Shown: positions 10,131-19,856, counted from the first letter of the stretch. The stretch is DNA of 64,000 bases from Paenibacillus sp. BIHB 4019 (GCF_002741035.1 NZ_CP016808.1:6620501-6684500); one strand, 5' to 3'. Notes: generated by a model from the letters alone, not told the origin. Numbers and translations are program-made.

Positions 10131-10166
10131 AAAAAAACTACTCCATCCAGCGATTAGAGTAGTCCT
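10131..10166 (-). terminator. rho-independent terminator after the response regulator gene
   Basis: Read on the minus strand, GACTACTC and GAGTAGT pair around a loop of about 13 bases and are followed by seven Ts. The 5' arm includes the last codons and the TAA of the response regulator gene. It separates the two-component operon from the ABC operon, which therefore has its own promoter. Confidence 0.8.
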
Positions 10167-11680
10167 TTGTATTCCGTCGGGGAAATTCCGACGTATTTCT
10201 TAAATTGTTTGTAGAAATAGCCTGTCTCCCAATAACCGACGGTTGCTGCAATTTCCTGCACCTTGAGCTGCGTCTCCTTCAGCAGCTGCTGGGCTTTGCC
10301 AATACGGTATTTATTAATATATTCGGTGAACGTTTCATTCGTTTCCTTCTGGAACAGATGTCCGAGGTAAACCGGATGAATATTATATTGCTGGCTCAGC
10401 AGCTTAAGCGACAACGGCTGGGCGTAATGCTCATGCACCTCGCTCAGCACCAGTTGAATGACCGGGCTTTTCACATCCTTCAGCAGCGATTCCACCGTCA
10501 AAGTCGCCGCTTCCTTCACAACCGCCATCAGTCCGTCAATCGAAGGAAGCTGCATAATTTTCGTGAAGCCCGCCTCATAAAGCTCCGGCTGATCGGCTTG
10601 CTTGATTTCCTTGAGCTCCATCTTGAAGCGGATCATCAGCTCAATCGCCATGCTTTGCATAAAAGCAGGGGTAATGCCCTCCCTGGCGTGGCAGCGCTCG
10701 AATTCGGCCTCAATGGCCTCATGCAGCTTCTCTACATCCCTTCCCTTAATCAGCTTCGCAAAGGTTGGCCAATCGAGCGGTGCAGCGGCCTCATTCGCCG
10801 TCCCCGGCGGCCCTGCCTGCACAAGCAAATCGTAATCCAATATTTCAGGGTCATCATATAGCAGAAAATATTCCTGCGCTTTCTTCGCATTCGCATAGCT
10901 GCGCGGTGCTTCTTCCCCCATCGGTTCAGCGCTGCCGATGGAGAGGCGCATGGCGCTATGTGCCAGCTTCGGCTGCATGCCGCGCAGCTTCTCTATCGCC
11001 TCGCGCTTGCCCGTCTCTGGCTCATCGAGCATAAATACGATGACCAAGTCGCCATCGATATCGACAAACGGCAGCATCGATGGGTCTTGCACAGCCAATC
11101 GCTCAGCCGCTTCATACGCTGGCGAGGCCGTCTCGTCCGTCCGCACTACAGCGGTTACCACATAGGGCCGGTCAAGACTGAGCTGCAATAATTCCATTCT
11201 CTCCTGCAGCTCACTGGGCGCAATGCGTCCCGTCAACCAGCGATACAATATATTATCGCGCAATATACGAATATCGTATTCGCTGAACAACCGATCCGCC
11301 TTGCTTGCATTCAGCTTGTCAATCGTGCCGGCGAGCGTTTCCTGCAGCTCGTCGAGATTAATCGGCTTGAGCAAATAATTTTCAACGCCAAGCTTGAGAC
11401 CCTCTTTTATATAATCGAATTCATTATAGCCGCTTAAAATAATAACTTTAAGATCCGGGCGAAATTTACGCGCTTCCCGAATGAGGGCGAGGCCATCCAT
11501 CGTCGGCATTGAAATATCTGTCAGCAAGATGTCTGCGGGCAGATCCATTAAAGCCGCCAGTGCCTCCTGGCCATTTTCCGCGCTGCCGACGATTTCCAGG
11601 CCGAAGGCCGACCAGTCAATAATGTCATATAGCCCATCAATAATGAACGGTTCATCATCCACAATGAATACTCTATACAT
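10154..11680 (-). CDS. YesN-type response regulator with AraC DNA-binding domain, 508 aa
   Basis: Cytoplasmic transcription factor: receiver domain at residues 1-125 (acidic pair DD at 8-9, phosphorylated Asp55 in LLTDISMP, Lys in LLKP), a middle region without clear fold, and a C-terminal AraC/XylS double helix-turn-helix (~405-508, with VGYWETGYFYKQFKKYVG). The ATG at 11680 overlaps the stop of the kinase gene by eight bases, so kinase and regulator are co-translated. Regulators of this class usually activate the neighbouring lipoprotein-permease operon in response to the external sugar, so its likely target is the promoter upstream of 10026. Confidence is high for class, inferred for target. 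Confidence 0.93.
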   Translation of the reverse strand: MYRVFIVDDEPFIIDGLYDIIDWSAFGLEIVGSAENGQEALAALMDLPADILLTDISMPTMDGLALIREARKFRPDLKVIILSGYNEFDYIKEGLKLGVENYLLKPINLDELQETLAGTIDKLNASKADRLFSEYDIRILRDNILYRWLTGRIAPSELQERMELLQLSLDRPYVVTAVVRTDETASPAYEAAERLAVQDPSMLPFVDIDGDLVIVFMLDEPETGKREAIEKLRGMQPKLAHSAMRLSIGSAEPMGEEAPRSYANAKKAQEYFLLYDDPEILDYDLLVQAGPPGTANEAAAPLDWPTFAKLIKGRDVEKLHEAIEAEFERCHAREGITPAFMQSMAIELMIRFKMELKEIKQADQPELYEAGFTKIMQLPSIDGLMAVVKEAATLTVESLLKDVKSPVIQLVLSEVHEHYAQPLSLKLLSQQYNIHPVYLGHLFQKETNETFTEYINKYRIGKAQQLLKETQLKVQEIAATVGYWETGYFYKQFKKYVGISPTEYKGLL

Positions 11681-13493
11681 GCTCTGCCTCCTTGTCATAG
11701 GGAAAGGACAGCGTGACCGTCGTCCCCTCCCCTTCTTTGCTGTCGATATCGAGCCCGTATTCGCTTCCGTAGAGCAATTGCAGCCGCTCATGCACGCTTC
11801 TAAGCCCGAAAGAGCCGCCTCCGGCTTCCTCTGGCAGCGCCAGACTTTGCCTGATTTCTTCCAGGCGCTTGCTGCTGATGCCGCTGCCGTTATCGGCAAT
11901 CGTCACCCAAATGCGCTCCTCCTTGCGCCGCACCTCCAATTGAACTTCATTATCCATGCTGCGCGGCCGCAGGCCATGTACGACATAATTTTCAATAAGC
12001 GGCTGGAGCGCCATCCGCATCACCTGTTTGTCGCCGAGCCCCTCCTCGCAGCTGATCGCAAAGGAAAGCCTGTCTTTATAGCGAATGCGAAACAGCTCCA
12101 AATAAAGGCGCGCCGTTTCCAGCTCATCCTTTAAGGTGTTGCTTCCCTTCGGCTGCACAAAGCTCTTGAACAGCACCGACAAGCTGTAAATCATCTCTCC
12201 CACATCCTTCGCCCCTTGCGAGACGGCCCGCATGCGAATAACCTCCAGCGTATTATATAGAAAATGCGGATTGACCCGCGCCTGCAAAGCCGCAAGCTCC
12301 GTATGCTTTTGCTTGATTTCCGCCTTGTACACCGTGTCGATATGGCGGCTCAGCTCATCGAGCATATCATTGAAGCTGCGCGAAATTTGCCCCAGCTCAT
12401 CGCCCCGGTCATCCTGGATACGCGCGGTAAGCTCGCCGCTTTCCACCTTGCGCATGAAGCGAATAATTTTATTCGTCCGTTTGGCAAAATTGACGACGGC
12501 TAGCGTCGGCACCAGCAGTACGACGGCAATGCAAAGCGCGCTGATCAGCATAATCATCTGCTTCAGCCCGTGGGCCGCTGCCGCGACCTCGGCCTTCGGC
12601 GCGACACCGACGACGATAAAACCCGCCTGATTTTGCGTCAGCGTCGTGACATAAGACTCCTGCTCCAGCATCGCCGTTCCATAGAGCGTGTCCAGCTTAT
12701 CCATATAGGGATATATTTTTCCATAGTACGTATCCGAGGAATCAAACAGCACTTCCCCAGCCGGGTTCAGTACAACAATGTAGCCTTTTAGCTGGCCCTC
12801 ATAATTTTTCAGCGCCTGCCTAATTTGATCCGATTTATAGTAGACGAGCAATTGGCCTAGCCCCTTCAGCGTCTGCTTGTCATTAATCGGGAGCCGAAAG
12901 GCATACAGCTCGGGATCACTTTGCTCAATGGCGCGCCGCACCCAAATATTTGGAACGGACACACGGGTGTCTTCCTGTGCCATCGCATCGGGAATATAGG
13001 AGCGCGAGGCGTTGGACGAAATCAGCTTCGTGACATGATTTTTCTTATACACATATAAAAACTGCCGATTGGAGCTATACAGCAGCAAATTTTCGATATC
13101 CGGGTCGTCTTCCAGCTTATTATCAAAATAGTCGAGCCCTTTCGGCAAACTTGTACTCGTCTCATCGATATTTTGGTCGAGCCTGAATTTCATATAGTCA
13201 TCGAAGGGATTTTGCAAAAAATAAGATAAGTTCAGCGACAGCGGCTCATTGCGGTATACATCCACCATCATCGACTGGACAGAATCATATTTGCGGGTCA
13301 TATAGCTGTTTACGCTGTCCATCGCTTTTTTCTGGTTTTCCAGCTCATTGCGGACGATCGATTGCGACATAAAATCATACATAAAATAGGCGAAGGTGAC
13401 AATCGTCCCCGTCGTAATCAAAACAAACAGCAAAATCATTTTCATAAACAGATTATTTCTGACGTATTGGTCGTACAGCCGTTGCAGCTTCAA
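11673..13493 (-). CDS. YesM-type sensor histidine kinase, 606 aa
   Basis: Membrane sensor kinase paired with the next regulator. The start is a TTG at 13493 with a strong AAGGAGGGAG seven bases upstream; longer readings have no ribosome site. One helix at ~12-35, an extracellular sensing region to ~300, a second helix at ~305-325, a HAMP domain, then the YesM-type phosphoacceptor in NPHFLYNTLEVIRMRA, and an HATPase_c domain with NGSGIS and the G2 box GGGSFGLRSVHERL. It presumably senses the sugar, or its binding protein, at the cell surface. Confidence 0.92.
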   Translation of the reverse strand: MKLQRLYDQYVRNNLFMKMILLFVLITTGTIVTFAYFMYDFMSQSIVRNELENQKKAMDSVNSYMTRKYDSVQSMMVDVYRNEPLSLNLSYFLQNPFDDYMKFRLDQNIDETSTSLPKGLDYFDNKLEDDPDIENLLLYSSNRQFLYVYKKNHVTKLISSNASRSYIPDAMAQEDTRVSVPNIWVRRAIEQSDPELYAFRLPINDKQTLKGLGQLLVYYKSDQIRQALKNYEGQLKGYIVVLNPAGEVLFDSSDTYYGKIYPYMDKLDTLYGTAMLEQESYVTTLTQNQAGFIVVGVAPKAEVAAAAHGLKQMIMLISALCIAVVLLVPTLAVVNFAKRTNKIIRFMRKVESGELTARIQDDRGDELGQISRSFNDMLDELSRHIDTVYKAEIKQKHTELAALQARVNPHFLYNTLEVIRMRAVSQGAKDVGEMIYSLSVLFKSFVQPKGSNTLKDELETARLYLELFRIRYKDRLSFAISCEEGLGDKQVMRMALQPLIENYVVHGLRPRSMDNEVQLEVRRKEERIWVTIADNGSGISSKRLEEIRQSLALPEEAGGGSFGLRSVHERLQLLYGSEYGLDIDSKEGEGTTVTLSFPYDKEAEHV

Positions 13494-13720
13494 TAGCAGG
13501 CTCCCTCCTTGCGCAGCACTTGAGGAGCCTGCACATGCATTATAAGTTATTACTATACTCTGAGTTGCAAGAAATCGACAAGTACCCGGGTGCAAAACGG
13601 AATAGATGCTTTCGTACTAGCGTAAACGGCTTTCGCCATCCTCTGGCAGCAAAGCTAACGTTTCGTGGTGAAATATAAGCCCATTATAAGGGTTCAGCTT
13701 ATCACTTCTTATATTTTAAA
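13494..13720. other. intergenic region upstream of the kinase gene
   Basis: No gene seen. On the minus strand there is a TATAAT at about 13682-13687 inside an imperfect inverted repeat (ATAAGC / GCTTAT), a possible weak promoter for the kinase operon, but no convincing -35 element. The rest shows nothing I can name. Confidence 0.35.
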
Positions 13721-13721
13721 A

Positions 13722-13767
13722 AAAGCAGCAGATGCTAGCGATATTCGCTCACATGCTGCTGCTTCTT
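13722..13767 (-). terminator. strong rho-independent terminator of the metal-importer operon
   Basis: On the minus strand AAGCAGCAG-CATG...AGCG pairs with CGCT...CAT-CTGCTGCTT around an ATAT loop with one small bulge, followed directly by a run of seven Ts. It lies 40 bases after the methyltransferase stop and closes that operon. Confidence 0.85.
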
Positions 13768-13807
13768 CAACTTGAACTCTATGGTATAGTATGCAATGTC
13801 TGGTACG

Positions 13808-14509
13808 CTACGTATCCCAGGAAATCAGGGCAACATCATGAATCGCCCCGCTTTTGCGCTGCACAGCGAACGTGTCCATTTGATGGGCGATTTCCATTTC
13901 CTGCAAAATATCGCAAAGCACCTGTGCGCGGCTGCGTTCCAGCTGCTTTCCGCCATACATAACCCGCAGCGGATGGGCAAAAGGCAGCCCGATCGACTGC
14001 ACGAGATAGACGCGCCTCCTCGCAGTAAGATTCATCTGGGCAAGGCTCTCCTTCATATCGCGTATCCGGTAAAAAGCATTGGCGCTGAACAGCACATCGC
14101 AAGCCAGCCCCGAAGACTCTTCCCACTTCGCATGTATCGCCTCCGGCACAGCTTGCGCCAAACCAGACTGCTCCCAGCTTCTTGCCAGTATTTCATACAT
14201 CGCCGCCGAAGGCTCCACAACAGTAAGCTTGCCCACATATGGAGCAAGCAGCTGCGTAAATCCGCCCGTTCCCGGGCCTACTTCAAGAAGTTCATCCCCG
14301 CTCCGCAAGCTTGCTATAACGGTGCCCATCAGCTCCGCCGTATACGGAGCAAGCGGATTGCGTTCATCATAAACAGGCGCATGCTGCTGCCAGTAGCTTT
14401 CCTCCTCGGCATCATTGCCGACGCGGGAATCGCTTTGGGCTGCCTGCTCCCAAGCGAGCGTCCAGTAGGCTGCTGGCGTCAAGCCAGCTTCGCTGTACCA
14501 TTCCTTCAT
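13808..14509 (-). CDS. class I SAM-dependent methyltransferase, 233 aa
   Basis: Small cytoplasmic methyltransferase. Motif I is LLEVGPGTGGFTQLL, followed by an acidic motif (VVEPSAAM) that would hold the ribose of S-adenosylmethionine, and a motif IV region CDVLFSANAFYRI. The ATG at 14509 has AAAGGAG ten bases upstream and gives a protein starting MKEWYSEAGLTP; the frame is open nine codons further. It starts 75 bases after the ABC ATPase gene with no terminator between, so it is the last gene of the cobalamin-riboswitch operon. Its substrate is unknown. Possibilities are a metal-ligand or corrinoid-related small molecule, but nothing in the sequence decides this. Confidence 0.85.
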   Translation of the reverse strand: MKEWYSEAGLTPAAYWTLAWEQAAQSDSRVGNDAEEESYWQQHAPVYDERNPLAPYTAELMGTVIASLRSGDELLEVGPGTGGFTQLLAPYVGKLTVVEPSAAMYEILARSWEQSGLAQAVPEAIHAKWEESSGLACDVLFSANAFYRIRDMKESLAQMNLTARRRVYLVQSIGLPFAHPLRVMYGGKQLERSRAQVLCDILQEMEIAHQMDTFAVQRKSGAIHDVALISWDT

Positions 14510-14583
14510 CCCGCACACGCTCCTTTCCTTATGCAAAGTCTATATATAAGTTGAACGATTGATTAGCATGAGGGCTATGGTCA

Positions 14584-15354
14584 TCACTGCGAGAAAGCTT
14601 GAAAAGCATTCACCAGCTGCTGCGTATAAGGATGCTGCGGGCGCTCCATGATACACTCGCTCTCATTAAGCTCAACGATACGTCCCTCTTTCATAACCGC
14701 AATTCGGTCGCACATATGCCTCACCAGCGCCAAATCATGCGAAATAAACAAATAAGTCAGCCCATATTCCTTGCGAATGCGCTGGAGCAGTTGGGCAACC
14801 TGCGCCTGCACCGAAACGTCAAGCATCGATGCCGGCTCGTCCAGCACGAGAAACTTCGGCTCCAGCATCAAGGCCCGCGCAATGACGATTCGCTGAATTT
14901 GCCCGCCGCTTACCTGATGGGGATACCGCGTCAGCACCTCTGCCCGCAGCCCGACAACCTCCATTAGTTCAAGTGCCTTCTCCCTGGCTGCTGCCTTATT
15001 CATGAGTCTATGCAGCAGTACTGGCTCAAGCAGGCTTTCCAGCAGTGTCTGCCGGGGATTAAGCGCGGAGTGCGGATGCTGAAACATGATTTGCAGCTCC
15101 CGGCGCAGCGGCCTCATCTGCTTCATGGAATACCCGCTTATATCGGTTCCTCTATATATAATACGGCCGCCATCAGCCGAAATCAGCTTTAGCAGCAGCC
15201 GCGCAAGCGTTGATTTACCGCTGCCGCTTTCCCCAACTAGCCCCAGCGACTCGCCTTCAGCGATATGAAAGGATGTTGGCTCCACCGCCTGATGACCTTT
15301 GCCTGTTAGCCAGCTGCTGCGATACCGTTTGTGCAGCTCAATGATTTCAAGCAT
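14584..15354 (-). CDS. nickel/peptide-type ABC transporter ATPase (NikE/DppF-like), 256 aa
   Basis: One of two ATPases driving the importer. Walker A GESGSGKST at ~43-51, signature HQVSGGQIQRIVIARAL, Walker B FLVLDEPASML, and H-loop SHDLALV are all intact. Start is ATG 15354, which overlaps the preceding ATPase stop by eight bases (ATGCTTGA); longer readings lie inside that gene. It lacks the extended C-terminus that the NikD/DppD partner has. The operon order, binding protein, two permeases, two ATPases, is that of Nik/Dpp/Opp importers, and the cobalamin riboswitch in front points to cobalt or nickel rather than peptides. Confidence 0.9.
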   Translation of the reverse strand: MLEIIELHKRYRSSWLTGKGHQAVEPTSFHIAEGESLGLVGESGSGKSTLARLLLKLISADGGRIIYRGTDISGYSMKQMRPLRRELQIMFQHPHSALNPRQTLLESLLEPVLLHRLMNKAAAREKALELMEVVGLRAEVLTRYPHQVSGGQIQRIVIARALMLEPKFLVLDEPASMLDVSVQAQVAQLLQRIRKEYGLTYLFISHDLALVRHMCDRIAVMKEGRIVELNESECIMERPQHPYTQQLVNAFQAFSQ

Positions 15355-16414
15355 ACAGGAAGCACCTCGCTTTGTGCTGGGAGACTGCTTGCGGGACGGC
15401 TGCATGCAGGGCGGTTGTATGCGGGGCTGCCGCATGCTGGCCCTCAGCATTGCCGCCTACTTGGTCAACTGCCTTATTCGTTATGTTGGTGTGAGCTGCC
15501 TTGTATAAGCCAGGCCGCTCGGCTTTGCAGCGCGGCATCGCAAAACTGCAGCGCTCATAAAACTTGCAGCCAGCAAGCTTATCCGTCAAGCTTGGCGCTG
15601 TTCCAGCTATCGGTATCATTCCTCTGCTCGGCATGGATGCGATTAAGCCGCGCGTATAGGGATGCATCGGCTGTGCAAACAGCTCCTTCGCTGGTCCCTG
15701 CTCAATGATTTGACCAGCATACATGACGCCCACTTCATCGCAAAGCGCCCGCGCTGCATCCAGATCATGCGTAATGAGCAGCAGCGCCGCACCTGTGCGC
15801 CTCGTTATATTGGCCAGCATGTCCGTCACCTGGACACGGATTAAAGCATCAAGCCCTTTCGTCGGCTCATCGGCAATAAGCAAAGACGGGCTCCCGGCAA
15901 GCCCCATTGCCGCCAGCACTCGCTGTTTCATTCCACCGCTCAGCTGAAAGGGATAACGCCGCAGCTGCTGCTCGGCATCCGGCATATGCATGGCATGCAA
16001 TAGACCAGCAGCCTGTGCGTTAAGCTGCTTGTTCCCCGCTCTGCCTGCATAAGCGCGAATCGCCTCGCGCAGCTGACTGCCGAGCGTCATCACCGGATTG
16101 AGCGAGCTTGCCGGATTTTGCGGGATGAGGGCGATTTCCCTCCCCCGTATTTGCCTCATTTCTTTTGGGCTCAGCTTTAGCAAATCCATGCCTTTATACA
16201 GAATGCTTCCACTGACGGAAGCCTGTGCGGGAAGCAGCCTCACCAGCGACAGGCCTAGCACCGACTTGCCGCTTCCGGTCTCGCCAATCAGTCCAAAAAT
16301 GCGGCCACGCTTCAGCTCAAGCGAGGCCCCATCTACTGCCTGAACCAGCCCTTCCCTTGTCTGAAAGGATGCATTAAGCTGCTTGATTACGATAAGCGTT
16401 TCGCTCAATTTCAT
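15347..16414 (-). CDS. nickel/peptide-type ABC transporter ATPase (NikD/DppD-like), 355 aa
   Basis: First ATPase of the importer. Walker A GETGSGKS at ~42-49, signature FQLSGGMKQRVLAAMGL, Walker B LLIADEPTKGLD, H-loop THDLDAA. The oligopeptide/dipeptide C-terminal region with its Cys pair (GCKFYERCSFAMPRC) is present. After it comes an odd tail of about 50 residues rich in His, Ala and Thr (several HT, HAAAPHTT, LHAAVP stretches), unusual for the family and possibly metal-binding. It begins 6 bases after the permease gene. Confidence 0.9.
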   Translation of the reverse strand: MKLSETLIVIKQLNASFQTREGLVQAVDGASLELKRGRIFGLIGETGSGKSVLGLSLVRLLPAQASVSGSILYKGMDLLKLSPKEMRQIRGREIALIPQNPASSLNPVMTLGSQLREAIRAYAGRAGNKQLNAQAAGLLHAMHMPDAEQQLRRYPFQLSGGMKQRVLAAMGLAGSPSLLIADEPTKGLDALIRVQVTDMLANITRRTGAALLLITHDLDAARALCDEVGVMYAGQIIEQGPAKELFAQPMHPYTRGLIASMPSRGMIPIAGTAPSLTDKLAGCKFYERCSFAMPRCKAERPGLYKAAHTNITNKAVDQVGGNAEGQHAAAPHTTALHAAVPQAVSQHKARCFLYA

Positions 16415-16419
16415 TCCTC

Positions 16420-17238
16420 CTACAGCAGTGAATGCTCTTTCTCCGTCCGTGTATCCAGCTTATCCCGAAGGCCGTCACCCAGCCAGTTGATACATAGCGA
16501 TACAGCGGCTATACAAAGTCCGGGAGCGATCATCAGATGCGGATAGCTGCGAAAATACGGCCGGGCATCATTCACCATCACTCCCCAATCTGCCGCTGGC
16601 GGCTGCAAGCCTAGACCGAGAAAGCTAAGCGAGGCGATAGATAAAATAACTCGCCCAATTCGAATGGTGAACAGCACGATGAGCGGTCCTAACAAATTGG
16701 GCAGCATATGCCTGGCGATAATATACGCATGGCCCGCTCCTAAAGCACGGATGCCTTCCACGTAGCTTTCTTCGCGAATTTTCATAACCTCGCCGCGCAC
16801 GACCCGGGAGAAATCCGCCCATGAGGTGAAGAGCAGCGCGATAAACAGGCTTTTCACCCCAGGACCGAGCGTACCTGCAATGGCCAGCATAAGGGCAAGA
16901 CCCGGCAGCCCCTGAAAAATGCTCACGACAATTTGAATGGCTTCATCAATCCAACCGCCAGCATAACCGCTAATGGTGCCCAGCAGCAGGCCGACGAGCA
17001 TTGTAGCGAGCGTAACAGCGGCCGCGAGCAAGATCGACACCCTTCCGCCATACAAAATGCGGCTCAGCACATCCCTTCCCAGTGTGTCCGTCCCTAGCCA
17101 GTGTGCGGAGGATAACGGCGCAAGCCTTTCTGCCATATTTATCTGATTCGGGCCATAAGGAGCAAGCAGCGGTGCCAGCAAGCTGACAAGCAGAACGAAG
17201 GCAAGCAGACCCGCGGCTACCCTATAGGACATCTTCAT
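16420..17238 (-). CDS. nickel/peptide-type ABC permease (NikC/DppC-like), 272 aa
   Basis: Membrane subunit of the importer with an N-terminal helix (residues ~5-25), the conserved HWLGTDTLGRDVLSRI stretch of NikC/DppC proteins at ~44-62, and five more helices containing the EAA loop (GAGHAYIIARHMLPN). Start ATG 17238 overlaps the stop of the preceding permease as ATGA. Forms a heterodimer with the NikB-like protein. Confidence 0.92.
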   Translation of the reverse strand: MKMSYRVAAGLLAFVLLVSLLAPLLAPYGPNQINMAERLAPLSSAHWLGTDTLGRDVLSRILYGGRVSILLAAAVTLATMLVGLLLGTISGYAGGWIDEAIQIVVSIFQGLPGLALMLAIAGTLGPGVKSLFIALLFTSWADFSRVVRGEVMKIREESYVEGIRALGAGHAYIIARHMLPNLLGPLIVLFTIRIGRVILSIASLSFLGLGLQPPAADWGVMVNDARPYFRSYPHLMIAPGLCIAAVSLCINWLGDGLRDKLDTRTEKEHSLL

Positions 17239-18176
17239 CGCAGCTTCCCTCCCAGCCTAATTTGCGGATGGGCAAGCCCATAACATAAATCCGTTGCCAA
17301 ATTAAACAGGACGTAGATGAGACCGGTAAATACGACATAACCCTGAATGACCGGATAATCTCTGCGAAAAATACCGTCCATTGCAAAGCGCCCGATGCCC
17401 GGCACTGCAAATATAACTTCCACGATGACGGAGCCGCCAACAATCGCTCCAAAATAACTGCCGATAACCGTGAGCAACGGAATACAAGCATTGCGAAGCG
17501 CATGTCGAAGCACAATAAAGCTCTCACGCAGCCCCTTCGCCCGGGCTGTCAGCATATAATCTTTATTCAGCTCCTCCAGTAGCGCCGCACGCGTCAGCCG
17601 CATCAATATGGCGCCTGTACCGGAAGCAAGCACCGCCGCTGGCATAAGCAGATGCTTCCAGGTGCCATAGCCGCTAGTTGGGAGCAGCTGCAGCTTCTCC
17701 GACCATAAGGCAATGAGCATGATCGCCAGCCAAAATCCAGGAATCGAAACCAAAATCAGCGCAAGCGCCCTGCCGATATGATCGAATAGCCGATTGCGCC
17801 GGATCGCCATGAGCATGCCGGATGGCACTCCAAGCAGGACGGCAAACAGAACAGCTAACAAAGATAGGCTTAATGTTGCTGGCAGGCGGCGCAGCAGCTC
17901 GCCGCTAACCGATTCCTTCGTCATATAAGACGTGCCAAGATCACCTTGCAGCGCCTTTGATAACCAATGGCCATACTGAATGAGCAGCGGATCATTCAGC
18001 CCCATCTCTTCTCTTTTCAAAGCCATTTGCTCTGCTGTCGGCTGGCTGAAGCCGTTCATGCTGAGCAGCTCGACAGCCGGGTCACCCGGAGAGGCGACGC
18101 TTAAGGCAAAGGCTATAAACGTAATGCCAATCAGGACGGGAACCGCCGCCGCCAACCTCCGAATGAAATAGGCCAT
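17235..18176 (-). CDS. nickel/peptide-type ABC permease (NikB/DppB-like), 313 aa
   Basis: Membrane subunit with the N-terminal MAYFIRRLAAAVPVLIGI helix typical of NikB/DppB, a periplasmic-side loop (PGDPAVELL), and an EAA loop (RESFIVLRHALRNACIP). Start ATG 18176 is chosen because it lies two bases from the end of the binding-protein gene (stop at 18178-18180); the longer frame lies inside that gene. Confidence 0.92.
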   Translation of the reverse strand: MAYFIRRLAAAVPVLIGITFIAFALSVASPGDPAVELLSMNGFSQPTAEQMALKREEMGLNDPLLIQYGHWLSKALQGDLGTSYMTKESVSGELLRRLPATLSLSLLAVLFAVLLGVPSGMLMAIRRNRLFDHIGRALALILVSIPGFWLAIMLIALWSEKLQLLPTSGYGTWKHLLMPAAVLASGTGAILMRLTRAALLEELNKDYMLTARAKGLRESFIVLRHALRNACIPLLTVIGSYFGAIVGGSVIVEVIFAVPGIGRFAMDGIFRRDYPVIQGYVVFTGLIYVLFNLATDLCYGLAHPQIRLGGKLR

Positions 18177-18177
18177 C

Positions 18178-19806
18178 TTATTGCACCCGCTCCAGCTGCG
18201 GCAGCGTTGTACCATAGACAAGTGCCCCATATCCGGTAATTTCTTTGCTGTACGCAATTAAGCTCGCATCATTAAACAGCGGAATCGTCGGCAATTCCTC
18301 GGCTGCAATGTCCTGCAGCTCGTTATAAATCGCACCGCGGTCATCCATATCCAGCGTCGTCTTCACCTGCTTCAACAGCTCATCCACACGGTCATTGCTG
18401 TAACCAAGCGTATAACTGATATTGCTTGAGCCTTCGCTCGCCATATAATTGTTCAAAATCGAATATGGATCGCCATTCGGCAGCCCCTGTATGGCCAGTG
18501 CCAGATCGAAGTTTCCTTGTGCCTGTGCTTCCTTGTAAGCCGCACCATCCAGTATTTGAATCGTCACGTCCAGCTGCAGCTCTTGAAGCACAGCCTGGAG
18601 CAGCTCGGCTTGCGCTTTATACGGATAACGATCGAGCCCATAGGTAGGCACAATTAGCGTAACCGCCTGCCTGCTGTCGCCAAGCACTTCATGCGCCAGG
18701 GCGATTGCCTTTTCTGAATCATGGACGACTGGAATGTCTTTGTAAAAAGGCGATGTTGCATTCAAAATGTTCGCCGTAGCGGTCGGATAGCCCAAATAGA
18801 GCTCCTTCACCAGCTGCTCGCGGTCAATCATCAGGCTCAGCGCCTGACGCATTTTCACATCATTGAATGGCGCTTTGGCACCGTTCGGATGCAGGTAATG
18901 GGAAATCGTCGATTTTGCCGTCGATACAGCAAAGCGTTCATCCTTCAGCAGCTCCTCGGCAAGGGCAGGAGGAATTGCGCCCAAATCCATAACGCCCAAA
19001 ATCTCCCCAGATTTCAGGGCAGCAAGCCTTGTATCAGGGTCCGGTATGACGCGGACGCGGATTTTTTGGGCTTTTGCTTTTTCGCCATAATAACCATCGT
19101 AAGCCTCTAACAGCGAAAATTGATCCTTCTCATGCTGCACAAGCTTGAAAGGGCCTGTCCCTTGCGGCAGGCCGTTAAAGTCGCCATTTTCGTCAAAATT
19201 ATTCGGGCTGTACATCGGGCTTGAGAAGTTGATCATCGAATACAGCAGCGTCGGCTGCGGATTGTCGAAAACAAGCTTAATCGTGCTATCATCAACCTTC
19301 ACGACTTCCTGAAGGCTTGGGTATGAATGGTTGATGTCGAGCGTATAGAACGGCGAGCTTTTCGGGCTCACTTGCTTGTAACGGGCAAAATTTGCAAGCA
19401 CCGCGTCCGCGTTGAATGGCGCGCCATCATGGAAGGTGACGCCTTTGCGCAGCATGAAGGTCCATTCCTTGGCATCAGCAGACATTTCCCACGCCTCCGC
19501 CAGCTTTGGAGCAGGCTTGCCATCCTCGGAAGCGGAAATCAACGGCTCCCATACATACAGAATGGTGCTCGTGTAATAAGCATCCTGCGGGCCCGGTGCC
19601 AAATCCCGCGGCGCAGCCAGCACGATTTCTTCAGAAGCAGCTGCTGTAGAGGCGGACGGAGATGCAGACTGCTGCGACAGCTTATTATTGCTGCCTGATT
19701 CATTGGAACCGTTAGCACCACTGCACCCCATTAGCGCCAGCAGCAAGCATAGGCTAAATAAAATACCTATTGTTTTTTTGTTTTTTGCCATTTGTGTACG
19801 TTTCAT
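18178..19806 (-). CDS. SBP_bac_5-type metal or peptide binding lipoprotein (NikA-like), 542 aa
   Basis: Extracellular lipoprotein that captures the substrate for the Nik-type importer. Lipoprotein signal with lipobox LALMGC at about residues 22-27, Ser/Asn-rich linker, then a family-5 binding fold (typical stretches KLAEAWEMSADAKEWTF and RKGVTFHDGAPFNADAVL). Start ATG 19806 follows a purine-rich GAGAGG site. First gene of the operon, 180 bases downstream of a cobalamin riboswitch and its terminator. Riboswitch control makes cobalt (or a cobalt chelate) the best guess for the ligand; peptide or nickel binding cannot be excluded. Confidence 0.88.
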   Translation of the reverse strand: MKRTQMAKNKKTIGILFSLCLLLALMGCSGANGSNESGSNNKLSQQSASPSASTAAASEEIVLAAPRDLAPGPQDAYYTSTILYVWEPLISASEDGKPAPKLAEAWEMSADAKEWTFMLRKGVTFHDGAPFNADAVLANFARYKQVSPKSSPFYTLDINHSYPSLQEVVKVDDSTIKLVFDNPQPTLLYSMINFSSPMYSPNNFDENGDFNGLPQGTGPFKLVQHEKDQFSLLEAYDGYYGEKAKAQKIRVRVIPDPDTRLAALKSGEILGVMDLGAIPPALAEELLKDERFAVSTAKSTISHYLHPNGAKAPFNDVKMRQALSLMIDREQLVKELYLGYPTATANILNATSPFYKDIPVVHDSEKAIALAHEVLGDSRQAVTLIVPTYGLDRYPYKAQAELLQAVLQELQLDVTIQILDGAAYKEAQAQGNFDLALAIQGLPNGDPYSILNNYMASEGSSNISYTLGYSNDRVDELLKQVKTTLDMDDRGAIYNELQDIAAEELPTIPLFNDASLIAYSKEITGYGALVYGTTLPQLERVQ

Positions 19807-19856
19807 TTTCTCTATTTCCTCTCCCTCTAGCAAAATCATCTTCCTGCAATAATCCG

